From Prolixibacteraceae bacterium (GTDB lineage: Bacteria > Bacteroidota > Bacteroidia > Bacteroidales > Prolixibacteraceae), in the NCBI GenBank assembly GCA_028683385.1, contig JAQUIJ010000009.1, forward strand, positions 1 to 64,000: a stretch of 64,000 nucleotides of DNA, read 5' to 3'. Position 1 is the stretch's first letter. Each line of letters begins with the position of its first letter. This document shows positions 7,347 to 15,802 of this stretch, one piece after another. The notes under the pieces are model-generated. The model was given only the letters and a program-made list of their open reading frames with translations, was not told where the DNA came from and made no database searches. The position numbers and the translations under genes are program-made.

Positions 7347-8717
7347 TCAATTAATTTCACCCAATAAGTATTCAAGATTAGCCTGTTCAAGTACGATATC
7401 TTTCTCTATATTCAACAAGCGAATATTTACTTTAGTGATATTTAATTGCGTGTCATTCAATTCGATAGTGGTTATAACACTGTTTTTATAACCCACCACT
7501 GCAATTTCATAGGCTTTGTTTGCTACTTCCAAGTTAATTAATGCCGATTCACGCTGAGCATTGAGTGAATGGATATGTTGAATAGATGTTAAATATTTAT
7601 TTTTGAACTGAAGCATGAAACTTTCTTCGTAAGCTTCAACTTTTTCAATACCGGCTCTGGTTTCCTGAGCTTTACTTTTCGATAAATTCCCGTCAAACAA
7701 ATTGATTTTTATACCAACTCCAATCGCATAACCTTGTCTCCATGCCTGATCGAAAGGAGGGGTGTCAAGTCCGTGATAGACATGGTAGTTACCAAACGCA
7801 AATAAAGTTGGCAAATTTTCAGCCTTTTCAACTTTCTCTTTATAATCGAGAACACTTTTCATCGCTTTTAGTGACTGTATTTTATTATTCCCGGTATTAA
7901 TACTGTCTGAAAGTTGTTCTGACGAAAGCATTGAGTAATCAATAGGATTGGAAATACTACCTATACAAATGATGGAGGTGGTATCTGAGAGATTAAGCAA
8001 AACTTTTAAAGCATCGAGTGTAATTTCTTTTTTGCTTTTAAGTTCAAGGAGTTGACTTTCGAAATCTTTCAATTTAGCTTTGAACATAAGAACATCAAAT
8101 TCCGAACGAACACCTTCCTGATAAGATTTTTCAGCCATAGTGAGATGTTCCTGAATTTGGCTCAAGGCCTGCTCATTAACCTTCAAAACTTCATTCAGAA
8201 AGAGCACATTGTAAAATACAGTCTTAACATTCAAACTTAAATTGCCTTCTGTTTCCTGAAGGTCTTTCTGGTAGGCTTCTTTTAAAGCGTTGGTGCTTTC
8301 CAAGGCATTTTTACGTTTCCCTCCCGAATATAACGTGTATGTCATATTCATGTCCATGGTTAATACATCTCTGTCTAGTATTGGGAAAGGCGCCTTCGAA
8401 TTCATAATGATATCTTCGCCGGTTGGTATTCCATTGCTCCTTACCGGAACGCTGGATCCCTCAAGTGGGAATAATCCCGCCGTATTATTGGAATAAAAAT
8501 ACTTCGAAAGTATTTCTGCCTGAGGGAGAAAATTAGAATAGACCTGATCGTGTTTGGCGTCAGCTTCCTTAATTTGGCTTTCATTTATCTTTATGTTTGG
8601 ATTTTGATCTAAAGCAATCCTGATGGCATCATTAAGTGTAAGTGCCTTTTGTGCAAATGATGCGGTATTCCATAAAGCAAGTGACATCAGAAAATAAATA
8701 ATGATACTTTTTTTCAT
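7347..8717 (-). CDS. TolC family outer-membrane efflux protein
   Basis: The 456-residue protein starts with a signal peptide (cleavage after S-F-A-Q, about residue 23) and then L-T-L-N-D-A-I-R-I-A-L-D-Q-N-P, the usual start of an OEP domain. Long amphipathic helices and two OEP repeats follow. TolC proteins form the trimeric outer-membrane channel of efflux systems. The start overlaps the stop of the ABC-2 permease gene by four bases, so it is the last gene of the four-gene efflux operon running from 11699. Differs clearly from the other two TolC proteins in the window (27071, 37670), which resemble each other. Confidence 0.88.
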   Translation of the reverse strand: MKKSIIIYFLMSLALWNTASFAQKALTLNDAIRIALDQNPNIKINESQIKEADAKHDQVYSNFLPQAEILSKYFYSNNTAGLFPLEGSSVPVRSNGIPTGEDIIMNSKAPFPILDRDVLTMDMNMTYTLYSGGKRKNALESTNALKEAYQKDLQETEGNLSLNVKTVFYNVLFLNEVLKVNEQALSQIQEHLTMAEKSYQEGVRSEFDVLMFKAKLKDFESQLLELKSKKEITLDALKVLLNLSDTTSIICIGSISNPIDYSMLSSEQLSDSINTGNNKIQSLKAMKSVLDYKEKVEKAENLPTLFAFGNYHVYHGLDTPPFDQAWRQGYAIGVGIKINLFDGNLSKSKAQETRAGIEKVEAYEESFMLQFKNKYLTSIQHIHSLNAQRESALINLEVANKAYEIAVVGYKNSVITTIELNDTQLNITKVNIRLLNIEKDIVLEQANLEYLLGEIN

Positions 8718-9916
8718 GATTGAATCTCCTCAATATTTAATTTAACATTTTCATATTTCGATTTTTTTTCGCGATGTTTTCTTTCAAATTGACCAACAAT
8801 TATGGACACGATTGACAAGGAGAAAAATAATCCTGTGAATTGAAGGAGTTTATTCATAAATGGTTGTGCTACAGTTAGTGGCTGATGATGATTGAATACC
8901 AGATAAAGTGCCTTTAGATAATATCTTAATGGGAACCAACCTCCGATTCGGTTTGGTAAATCAGCCATTTGCTCGAACGGCACCATGTATCCTGAATACA
9001 TAAATGCGGGGAGAACGATAAGTGTGATAATGGCAGCTAAGATTCCACTATTATTAATGTTTAAAACAAGAAAATAGGAAATACTTTCCATTGAAATTGT
9101 GAATAGGAAGATAACTAATATCACATTCCAAATCTCGGACTGATCAAATGGAACACTGAATAATAGCATTGTAGAATAGAATGCAACAGAAATTGATGTA
9201 CCTGCAACAATTCCGGAAACTATAGCTGCCTTGATAAGTTCTTTTGCCGGAATTTGTCTCGCATTTCGAATAGATGGAAATTTTTGTTTCCAAATTTTCA
9301 GGCTTCCAAGTAAAGCAAAAAGTATTGTAATCATTGAAATCGTTTGCATGGCTAAACCCATAAATGCAGGAAGTACAGAAGCCTCCATACTAAGAGTTGG
9401 TGAATAATAAACTCTTTCGGCAACACTGATTAGAGGTTCTTTTGAATGTCGGCTATTCGAAATACTACCTAAATCTTCTACCCGAACATGTAATGCAAGT
9501 TGACCATTGAGCGTCGAAATAATCTGGTTTAATTTTGAAAGCGCTGTCCCCGGAATAGATGGATTTGCAGTGCCATTTAATGCAGCCATTATTCTGACTC
9601 CAAGATTATTCTGAATGTCATGATAGGCATCATGAGGAATAACTATACCCATATCAATTTCATTCCTATCGATCATTTTCTGTAACGAAAGGTAATCAAT
9701 GGGCTGATCTACAATTTGATAATAATCGGAAGCACGAATGTTGTATAAGATTGAACGACTCAATGCCGAATGGTCCTCATCCACAACAGCGATACGAATA
9801 TTTCGTGGAGCAGTCTTGTAATACATTCCTGCCATCATGCTGAAAAACAAGATCAACACCAATGAAACTATAACGATTCGCATGATAATCATCATAGGAA
9901 GTTTTAGCATTTTCAT
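8714..9916 (-). CDS. ABC-2 type transporter permease
   Basis: The 400-residue protein has one N-terminal membrane helix (about 10-30), a periplasmic region of some 160 residues that includes A-V-V-D-E-D-H-S-A-L-S, then five to six membrane helices at the C-terminal half. This is the layout of ABC2_membrane_3 permeases such as YhhJ/YbhR, partners of HlyD proteins in drug efflux. It has no Walker motifs, and no ATP-binding gene exists in the operon or within several kilobases, so the ATPase must come from elsewhere in the genome. It follows the HlyD gene by two bases. Confidence 0.82.
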   Translation of the reverse strand: MKMLKLPMMIIMRIVIVSLVLILFFSMMAGMYYKTAPRNIRIAVVDEDHSALSRSILYNIRASDYYQIVDQPIDYLSLQKMIDRNEIDMGIVIPHDAYHDIQNNLGVRIMAALNGTANPSIPGTALSKLNQIISTLNGQLALHVRVEDLGSISNSRHSKEPLISVAERVYYSPTLSMEASVLPAFMGLAMQTISMITILFALLGSLKIWKQKFPSIRNARQIPAKELIKAAIVSGIVAGTSISVAFYSTMLLFSVPFDQSEIWNVILVIFLFTISMESISYFLVLNINNSGILAAIITLIVLPAFMYSGYMVPFEQMADLPNRIGGWFPLRYYLKALYLVFNHHQPLTVAQPFMNKLLQFTGLFFSLSIVSIIVGQFERKHREKKSKYENVKLNIEEIQS

Positions 9917-9918
9917 GT

Positions 9919-10749
9919 CTATTGGTTTTTAATTGGGTTCGAATTGTCATTACCCGGATCTTCTAGCGTAAGATAGACATACATGCCTGGTTTACAGGTG
10001 ACTATTGAAGCATGTCGAGGAGTATCCACCAATTTCATCTTTACATCAAAAGTCCTTACGTCGCGTTCGTCCCTCAGTGTTGTTGGTGTATGTGACGCGA
10101 ATTCAGCAAAAGGAAGTATTTGAACCACCTTTGCTGCATAATCTGGTCCGGAAGTATTACTTTTTATTTCAAATTGCTGTCCAATATTGATTTGGTCTAT
10201 GAATCTCTCAGGTATACTAAATCTTGCCCAGGTTCCATCCGGATCAGTAACTATAACGACTGCCATTCCTGGCGATAATATTTGTCCGTTTTCCAAAACC
10301 TTAACATTCACGATGCCATCAATTGGCGAGGTAATAAGCATATCTTCTATTTTGGTTTTTAATGCCAAAATATTACTTCGAAGCACCTCATAAGATGTTT
10401 CTATCTCATCAACCTTCTGCTGAGGCAAGGCACCAGCTTGAAATAAATGTTCAATCCGGCTTTTATTCAGAATGATGTTTTTAAGTTGAGAATTCATTGC
10501 ATCCATGTTTGCATCCAATTCCCTCGTATCAAGGTGGGCAATTTTATCACCTTGCTTTACAGTGTCTCCTTCGTCAACATATATTGATGAAATTTTCCCG
10601 GGTAAACGTCCGGTTATATTGACCTGCGTATTTTCAATATAACCCATAAATTGATGTTGAGTAGGTTCTTTTTTTGTCGAATTTGTACAGGAAAAAAGGA
10701 TGATACCTATCAGCGATAGTGAAATCATCAGGATTAATTTTGCTTTCAT
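9919..10749 (-). CDS. HlyD family membrane-fusion lipoprotein
   Basis: The 276-residue protein has a lipoprotein signal with lipobox L-F-S-C at about residues 18-21. A biotinyl/lipoyl-like half (G-R-L-P-G-K-I-S-S-I-Y-V-D-E-G-D-T-V-K-Q-G-D) is followed by a short helical hairpin, the second lipoyl half (T-S-P-I-D-G-I-V) and a beta-barrel domain. This is the periplasmic adaptor between the ABC-2 permease and TolC. The adaptor is short, with a single helical hairpin, as in YbhG-type systems. It lies 11 bases after the outer-membrane protein gene. Confidence 0.86.
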   Translation of the reverse strand: MKAKLILMISLSLIGIILFSCTNSTKKEPTQHQFMGYIENTQVNITGRLPGKISSIYVDEGDTVKQGDKIAHLDTRELDANMDAMNSQLKNIILNKSRIEHLFQAGALPQQKVDEIETSYEVLRSNILALKTKIEDMLITSPIDGIVNVKVLENGQILSPGMAVVIVTDPDGTWARFSIPERFIDQINIGQQFEIKSNTSGPDYAAKVVQILPFAEFASHTPTTLRDERDVRTFDVKMKLVDTPRHASIVTCKPGMYVYLTLEDPGNDNSNPIKNQ

Positions 10750-10760
10750 AGTAATTTGTA

Positions 10761-11699
10761 TTATTTAGTTTTTTTCAAATCGAAATAATAATCAAGCTGT
10801 ATTAAAGCAGTGTATTTGGTTAACCAGCTTTTATTTTGATAGATCGTGTATGGCACTCCGAACCGGAGGTAAAAGTCTTTCAAATAATTGTACCATGCGC
10901 CAACAAAAAGATTGGCATTGTAATCGTCGGTATATGAAATATAGGAGCCATCTTTTTTGTCTTTTAAATTCCAGAAACCATAGGCACCGCCTTCAAGACC
11001 AAAATTTCCATAATTTGTATTGAACTCTTTTTGAAAGGTTATGTAAGCGCCTGCTTCATCGCCTACATTTAATCCTTGAGAATTGCCAGTACGATACTCA
11101 TAGTAGACTGAATATATCATATCCAGATTATTGAATCGATGTAGGCCGGTTACATCACCTTTAAACTTGTATGCCCCATGACCAAGCGGGTAATCATTCG
11201 CTCCAATATTTTTATATTTCCCGGTTGGAAAACCAACAGTTATGCTTGAGGTCAGGCTATTCTCGAGATTTTTCGATTCAAGCAGGCTATAATTACCCCC
11301 TATTGCAAAATCTCCGAATCCTTTGTCGGTAATTGTTGTTGTTGGAGAAAAATAATGAATTGAAGCAAGCGGAAGTATGGTGAATAAATTAATACGGTCT
11401 GTTAGTCCATAAACTGCACGACCATAGTAATATGCCTCATTTAGGACCGTAGTTTCAGAAACTTGCTCTGTCTTTCCATTTTTCGAATTCAGATATTTGT
11501 AGTATTCAGGGTATACAGCCTGTAAACTACAAAGTATCCTATTTTTACTGAGGGTTAAAGGTTGAAGATTTAATACTGAGATAAATACGGGTCTTTTAAC
11601 AAATCCGGTATCTTGTTGTATTTCGGAATTCTGTCCGATAGATGGCCTTACTAATACTAGTAATAAGCTGAACAACAGAAGAATCATTTTCTTTTTCAT
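10761..11699 (-). CDS. Outer-membrane beta-barrel protein, phenol MetA-like
   Basis: The 312-residue protein has a signal peptide ending near residue 22 (S-I-G-Q) and then alternating amphipathic strands, ending in an aromatic strand (Y-Y-F-D-L). The pattern fits the transporter/MetA-pathway outer-membrane family of eight- to twelve-stranded barrels; no enzymatic residues were seen. It is the first gene of the efflux operon and the closest to the operator at 11802-11821. A role in passing hydrophobic substrates across the outer membrane is inferred from context only. Confidence 0.6.
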   Translation of the reverse strand: MKKKMILLLFSLLLVLVRPSIGQNSEIQQDTGFVKRPVFISVLNLQPLTLSKNRILCSLQAVYPEYYKYLNSKNGKTEQVSETTVLNEAYYYGRAVYGLTDRINLFTILPLASIHYFSPTTTITDKGFGDFAIGGNYSLLESKNLENSLTSSITVGFPTGKYKNIGANDYPLGHGAYKFKGDVTGLHRFNNLDMIYSVYYEYRTGNSQGLNVGDEAGAYITFQKEFNTNYGNFGLEGGAYGFWNLKDKKDGSYISYTDDYNANLFVGAWYNYLKDFYLRFGVPYTIYQNKSWLTKYTALIQLDYYFDLKKTK

Positions 11700-11801
11700 C
11701 GTATATCTATTTAAGATTTAAGTATGCTGAACATCTATTGCTTAATTAACTTTCTTGTTTTTGCCTTTATAGTAATTCGTATTTAATGATTTTATTTAGA
11801 T

Positions 11802-11821
11802 GCAAATAAACGCTCACTTAC
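11802..11821. promoter_or_regulatory. TetR-type operator before the ABC-2 efflux operon
   Basis: GCAAATAAACGCTCACTTAC resembles the site in front of the TetR gene itself (12453-12472); both contain the GTAAGTGAG half-site. On the minus strand the end of the site reads TTTATTTG, one base away from the -7 consensus, so the site may overlap the operon's promoter. Confidence 0.6.
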
Positions 11822-11855
11822 ATTGCTGGTCAAATTTTTTTAAGTTTTAAAGCAC

Positions 11856-12446
11856 TTATTTTTTAAGCATTTTCAATAATAATAGTATCATTTGGCTGCA
11901 AAAATTATCGAATTGAAAACCTTTTCCACCAATCAACATTTCCATATTCATCGCGAGAGGAATGCCCATGTATATTAATGCTACGTTTTCAACAACGACA
12001 TTTTTATCCCATATTCCAGTACGAATACCATCTGTAATTATTTCCATCACGAACTGTTTTTGATCTTGAAATATTTGTTGCAGACGTTTCTTTAGTTCCG
12101 GATTGTTTTTATAGGATGCTTCAGAGAAGAGCAACATGTTTATTCCTTTGTTCTCAGTATGATATTCAATAGTCGCGCTCAGGTATTTATTTAACCTGAT
12201 GGAAGGCTCTTCATCAGACCTTGCTATTCTTCCTAATTCTCCGATGAAATTATCTTGTATATCGTTGAAGATGGATATGATAATGTCATTTTTAGATTTA
12301 AAATGACGAAAAATACTTCCCTCGCTCATACCAATCCGTTCAGCAAGATTCTTGATTGATAGATTTTTTATTCCATGGGTTGAGATAATATCAATTACTG
12401 CTTGTTTAATTTGTTCCTGGCGAATATCAGTGCTCTGTCGTTCCAT
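11856..12446 (-). CDS. TetR/AcrR family regulator of the ABC-2 efflux operon
   Basis: The 196-residue protein has the TetR fold: N-L-S-I-K-N-L-A-E-R-I-G-M-S-E-G-S-I followed by F-R-H-F-K-S-K near residues 25-51, and a C-terminal helical domain. It resembles the TetR proteins at 3795 and 25458 in the DNA-binding part. Matching palindromes lie before its own gene (12453-12472) and before the efflux operon 157 bases downstream (11802-11821). This supports a local repressor of itself and the efflux genes. The inducer is unknown. Confidence 0.87.
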   Translation of the reverse strand: MERQSTDIRQEQIKQAVIDIISTHGIKNLSIKNLAERIGMSEGSIFRHFKSKNDIIISIFNDIQDNFIGELGRIARSDEEPSIRLNKYLSATIEYHTENKGINMLLFSEASYKNNPELKKRLQQIFQDQKQFVMEIITDGIRTGIWDKNVVVENVALIYMGIPLAMNMEMLIGGKGFQFDNFCSQMILLLLKMLKK

Positions 12447-12452
12447 AACAAT

Positions 12453-12479
12453 GTAAGTGAGTGTTCGCTTACAAAGATA
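12453..12479 (-). promoter_or_regulatory. Promoter -7 box with overlapping TetR operator
   Basis: On the minus strand TATCTTTG (12479-12472) is followed at once by the palindrome GTAAGTGAGTGTTCGCTTAC (12453-12472, plus strand). The layout is the same as at 4395-4421, so the TetR gene starting at 12446 is probably autorepressed. Confidence 0.65.
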
Positions 12480-12731
12480 TATGTATTTTTATAAATAACT
12501 AACAATCCTCTCAATATTTTTAAAAAAACCTTAAGAAGTTCGAATCAATATCAGTGTCTAAAGTTTCATTTTTCACTTTGAAAAACTTAGAACTCTGAGA
12601 TTGAGAAAAGGTAGCATATACCTGGCAGCTTTTATTCGCCTAAGACACAAGTCATATTTTGAAATTAATAATACCAGGTATTTAATGGCTGCCTTTATGA
12701 AGGAGCTGTTTGTCTGGAGATTCCAACTATT

Positions 12732-13277
12732 CTATTCCAGGTATTTTTTCTCAAATTTTTCCAATAGTGCATGAAGTTTTTCATGTTTTCCTTCACCAAC
12801 TACTTTTTCTTCATGCTCTTCAAACTTTGCTAAAAGTTCGGTTTGCGTTTCTTCCGGTAAACGTTGGTCACCCATCATGAATAGGATATTGTTTTCTTTT
12901 TCAATATGATTTCTCATTAACGAAACGTATGATGAAGCGGCATCTGCGAAAGCATTTAGATCCGCGTTAAGTCCCGAAACGCTATCTTTCATTTGCCGGA
13001 TATTGAGTCTGCCCTGTTCATGTTCCTGGAGCATAACACCAATAGGACCGCCATTTCCGGGGATGCCTGCTTTTTGAAGAGCAGGAAAGTAATAAATTTC
13101 TTCCTTCCCATGGTGGCACTTATCGGCAAATAGTATAAGAAAATCTACCATTTCTTTCAAATCATTTGCTTCTGCATTTTCATGCCGTTGAATTTTTGAT
13201 GCTATTTTCTCTAATACATTTAAAGCTATTTTTACGGCTTCATGTTCATGTTTTAAATCTTCACTTGCTCTTTTCAT
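12732..13277 (-). CDS. Hemerythrin HHE domain protein
   Basis: The 181-residue protein is a four-helix bundle with the diiron pattern: H10/H12 in an H-E-H motif, H-H-G-K-E-E in the second helix, E-H-E-Q in the third and R-N-H-I-E-K-E-N in the fourth. Hemerythrin-like proteins bind O2 or NO and include iron donors for repair of nitrosatively damaged clusters (YtfE/RIC), although this one lacks the N-terminal ScdA_N domain of RIC. It is the last gene of an operon with the AhpD-like and DUF6448 genes (gap 42). Its place between the NO reductase and nitrate reductase operons suggests NO or oxygen handling, which is an inference. Confidence 0.85.
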   Translation of the reverse strand: MKRASEDLKHEHEAVKIALNVLEKIASKIQRHENAEANDLKEMVDFLILFADKCHHGKEEIYYFPALQKAGIPGNGGPIGVMLQEHEQGRLNIRQMKDSVSGLNADLNAFADAASSYVSLMRNHIEKENNILFMMGDQRLPEETQTELLAKFEEHEEKVVGEGKHEKLHALLEKFEKKYLE

Positions 13278-13319
13278 AATTATATCTCCTATTATTACTT
13301 AATAACGCACTACCTTAAT

Positions 13320-14102
13320 TTATTTTTTCTTTAAGTATAATGCGCCAAAGAGTCCTGCCGTAATGAAAAAGAACCCTGACAAAATCCATGGGATATGGGA
13401 GGTATGTCCGGAGGCTTCGGTATGCGCTTCACTGCTGTGAATACCAGAGGCAGTATTTCCTTCACTTCCATGGCTATGGGCATCGTGTCCTTCTACTTCC
13501 CCTTCGGCAAAGTGGAAAAATTGGACATAAGCTTCAATATATTCTCTGCCAGCTTCAACATTGTTGACATTAAAATTCCGGAGTGACATTACTTTTTCGA
13601 AACGTTTTGTCAATTCAGGCATATTGTCTTTTGGTACAAGGTCTTTGAGGGGAGAAAGATTTCCCAACTCAATTGATTTATCAGCGGCAAGTATTTTCTC
13701 ATCAATGGGCGTACCTGATGGTTTAACCCCGGTAAAAGGTACTCCTTCGCCAGTGCGGTGAACCCTAACCAGTGTCTCGAAAAAGTATTTATCCGAAAGT
13801 TCCATTGCTTCAGAGCTAAGTACTCTAACTTTCATACTGAGGTTAAAGGCTTCTTTTATCTCCGCTTCATCCTGAGAGCGAACCCATTTAAGAACATAAT
13901 TTACGTTTGTTTGAGCGATAGCTTTTTGGGCATCTGCAATTACGGGTCCATCCATGGTATCGCAATGCGCAAATGTTACCTTGGAAGAAAGAAATAAAAC
14001 TGAAAATAAAAGTAGGGATAAAAAACTGAATTTAATTCTGATATTGATTCTCTTTTGATGCAATGAATTTTCTTTTGACTGAATTTTTGCACTCGTTTTC
14101 AT
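13320..14102 (-). CDS. DUF6448 family protein with His-rich linker and C-terminal membrane helix
   Basis: The 260-residue protein has an N-terminal hydrophobic export segment (about 24-45) ending at A-H-C-D-T-M-D-G-P-V, the hallmark start of DUF6448 proteins, which keep a Cys and His at the mature N-terminus. A helical domain follows, then a His/Glu/Gly-rich linker near residues 203-235, and a C-terminal membrane helix and K-K-K tail (about 238-260). The His-rich linker and the H-C-D start suggest metal binding in the periplasm, but no function is known. It lies 14 bases after the AhpD-like gene and 42 before the hemerythrin gene. Confidence 0.7.
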   Translation of the reverse strand: MKTSAKIQSKENSLHQKRINIRIKFSFLSLLLFSVLFLSSKVTFAHCDTMDGPVIADAQKAIAQTNVNYVLKWVRSQDEAEIKEAFNLSMKVRVLSSEAMELSDKYFFETLVRVHRTGEGVPFTGVKPSGTPIDEKILAADKSIELGNLSPLKDLVPKDNMPELTKRFEKVMSLRNFNVNNVEAGREYIEAYVQFFHFAEGEVEGHDAHSHGSEGNTASGIHSSEAHTEASGHTSHIPWILSGFFFITAGLFGALYLKKK

Positions 14103-14116
14103 GATTTTTATTTTTA

Positions 14117-14494
14117 TTAGTTGTTAATACTATTTATTAATGGATTGATTGTAATAGCCTCAAATTCCTGAAGGACGGCAAAAGCTTTGGAGCCGTATAC
14201 TACCGATGGGCCACCTCCCATATAAATTGCAGTACCTATTGTTTCAATAATTTCATCATGGGTGGCACCTTTTTCAACTGCATCGTGAATATGCATTGTG
14301 ATGCATCCCTCGCACTGTGTATTTATCGAGATACCCAAAGCAATGAGTTCTTTAAATTTTGATTTTAAAGCTCCATCCTTTGACCCGATTTGATGTACTT
14401 TCGAAAATGCAGTCATCATTTCAGGATTTTCTTTTGCGTAACTACCAATCATGTTGCGGGTATGCTCATAAATGGTTGAATAATTTTTTGTCAT
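14117..14494 (-). CDS. Carboxymuconolactone decarboxylase / AhpD-like protein
   Basis: The 125-residue protein carries the AhpD-type motif C61-E-G-C64-x3-H68, followed by A-V-E-K-G-A-T-H-D-E-I-I-E. The family includes alkylhydroperoxidase D and gamma-carboxymuconolactone decarboxylase; the C-x2-C-x3-H form points to a redox-active thiol pair rather than the decarboxylase. It leads the operon with DUF6448 and hemerythrin, which points to redox or nitrosative stress. A -7 box (TAATTTTG, minus strand 14554-14547) and three upstream repeats suggest control by the adjacent AraC regulator. Confidence 0.85.
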   Translation of the reverse strand: MTKNYSTIYEHTRNMIGSYAKENPEMMTAFSKVHQIGSKDGALKSKFKELIALGISINTQCEGCITMHIHDAVEKGATHDEIIETIGTAIYMGGGPSVVYGSKAFAVLQEFEAITINPLINSINN

Positions 14495-14546
14495 AATTAA
14501 TTCTCCTTTATTTACTTTTAATTTTGATTGTGAATGATTTCCTGAG

Positions 14547-14640
14547 CAAAATTATAAAGCCGCACCAAGCAGATCGCTCTATTTTATAAAGTGGGACTTG
14601 TTAAAATGGTTCTATTAGCCCCAAAGTATAAAATGGGACT
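14547..14640 (-). promoter_or_regulatory. Promoter with three upstream direct repeats (possible AraC sites)
   Basis: On the minus strand TAATTTTG (14554-14547) is a good -7 box for the AhpD-like gene. Upstream lie three copies of one motif, read on the plus strand: TATAAAGTGGGACT (14585-14598), a degraded GTTAAAATGGTTCT (14600-14613) and TATAAAATGGGACT (14627-14640). The outer two are 42 bases apart, about four helical turns. An activator bound here would sit upstream of RNA polymerase. Confidence 0.5.
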
Positions 14641-14671
14641 ATTGAATTTTTGAGTTAAAGTTGTTGAACCC

Positions 14672-15802
14672 TTATAAACTGGCCTCTTTAAACTGAGAAG
14701 GAGTTAGACCAGTAGATTTCTTAAATATCCTGTTAAAAGCAGATTTTGAATTGAATCCACATTCAAATGCAATTCCGAGAATTGAATAACTTTTATTTTT
14801 AGGGTCGGCAATTGCAACCTTAAAATCTTGAACCCTGAATTGATTTATGTAATCGAAAAAATTGAGTTTATAATGATCATTTATGATCTGTGACAGCATA
14901 TGAGGTGTAATGTTAATATCAGAAGCTAATTGCAGTAGAGTTAAATCCGGATTTAAATAGGGTTTTGACGAAGCCATATGCTTTTCCAGTTTCTCAACAT
15001 ATAGTTTTGCTTCCGAATTCTTTAACCTGGAACCAGCATATTTTGTCTGAATCTCCGAGCTATCTAATGAGACTATTATAGACTCCGAGAAAAGGATGAC
15101 CTTTTGTTTTAATCCAAAGTATCCTATCAGAATAACGAAAACAGACAAGGACAGGAATAATCCATCTGTACAAAAAGCCATCGAAAACATATGAAAAACG
15201 TGGTGGATAATTGTAACAGTCATTAATGAAGTCCAAATTATAACAAAAATGAAAACTAATCTTCTTAGCCAGGAGAGGTTAATATCCTTAGAATTGGAGT
15301 AATTATTAAAAATATTAATATCAAGCTTCCTGAAGAGCTTGATGGCGAATAAAAAATATACAGTACCTGACAATGATGTTAGTATTAAAAAAAACAAGAA
15401 TAAAAAAGGGGGATCATTATCCATTGATAACTTTTCAATATTTAGTTTTATCGCTGTCTCCGGGAAGAAAGTGGCACTCAGAAGATAAAGATTAAATAAA
15501 ATAAATGGGACGAAGTGGAGAAAGTCTTTATTCTGAAACTGTTTTTTATCTGAAACTAAGGTTAATATGTAATAATACAAGAATAGTCCATGCAGCATAA
15601 ATAGTGAAATAAAACTGACTGATAGCAATTGGAAATGAGTAAACAAATCATGTGTGTAAAATGAATACATTCCAATAAATAAACCCAAATACAACAACCA
15701 TAAAATCAAAATGATATCGTGTAAAACCCTTGGTCTTTTCTGTAGTATTAAGAATGCAAAAAAGAACGCATTGAATGATGCTATCGAGAAGATAAATTTC
15801 AT
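14672..15802 (-). CDS. Membrane-anchored AraC family regulator
   Basis: From the ATG at 15802 the protein has about 376 residues; a GTG two codons upstream is less likely. The first two-thirds hold six to seven hydrophobic helices with no sensor domain recognised. The C-terminal hundred residues are an AraC helix-turn-helix pair: L-L-Q-L-A-S-D-I-N-I-T-P-H-M-L-S-Q-I-I-N, then G-I-A-F-E-C-G-F-N-S-K-S-A-F-N-R-I-F-K. A membrane-embedded sensor joined to AraC domains is common in Bacteroidota. Its stop codon is only 177 bases from the start of the AhpD-like operon, whose promoter has three repeats, so it is a good candidate activator of that operon. Confidence 0.85.
   Translation of the reverse strand: MKFIFSIASFNAFFFAFLILQKRPRVLHDIILILWLLYLGLFIGMYSFYTHDLFTHFQLLSVSFISLFMLHGLFLYYYILTLVSDKKQFQNKDFLHFVPFILFNLYLLSATFFPETAIKLNIEKLSMDNDPPFLFLFFLILTSLSGTVYFLFAIKLFRKLDINIFNNYSNSKDINLSWLRRLVFIFVIIWTSLMTVTIIHHVFHMFSMAFCTDGLFLSLSVFVILIGYFGLKQKVILFSESIIVSLDSSEIQTKYAGSRLKNSEAKLYVEKLEKHMASSKPYLNPDLTLLQLASDINITPHMLSQIINDHYKLNFFDYINQFRVQDFKVAIADPKNKSYSILGIAFECGFNSKSAFNRIFKKSTGLTPSQFKEASL

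Noticed and set aside
12600-12690. Inverted ATACCTGG / CCAGGTAT elements and palindrome AATACCAGGTATT near the hemerythrin gene
   Set aside because: Short and AT-rich with no promoter in a sensible place; could be chance, so not listed as an operator.
13395-13997. Plus-strand open frames opposite the DUF6448 gene
   Set aside because: They are short, lack recognisable domains and lie fully opposite a gene with a clear signal and family pattern.
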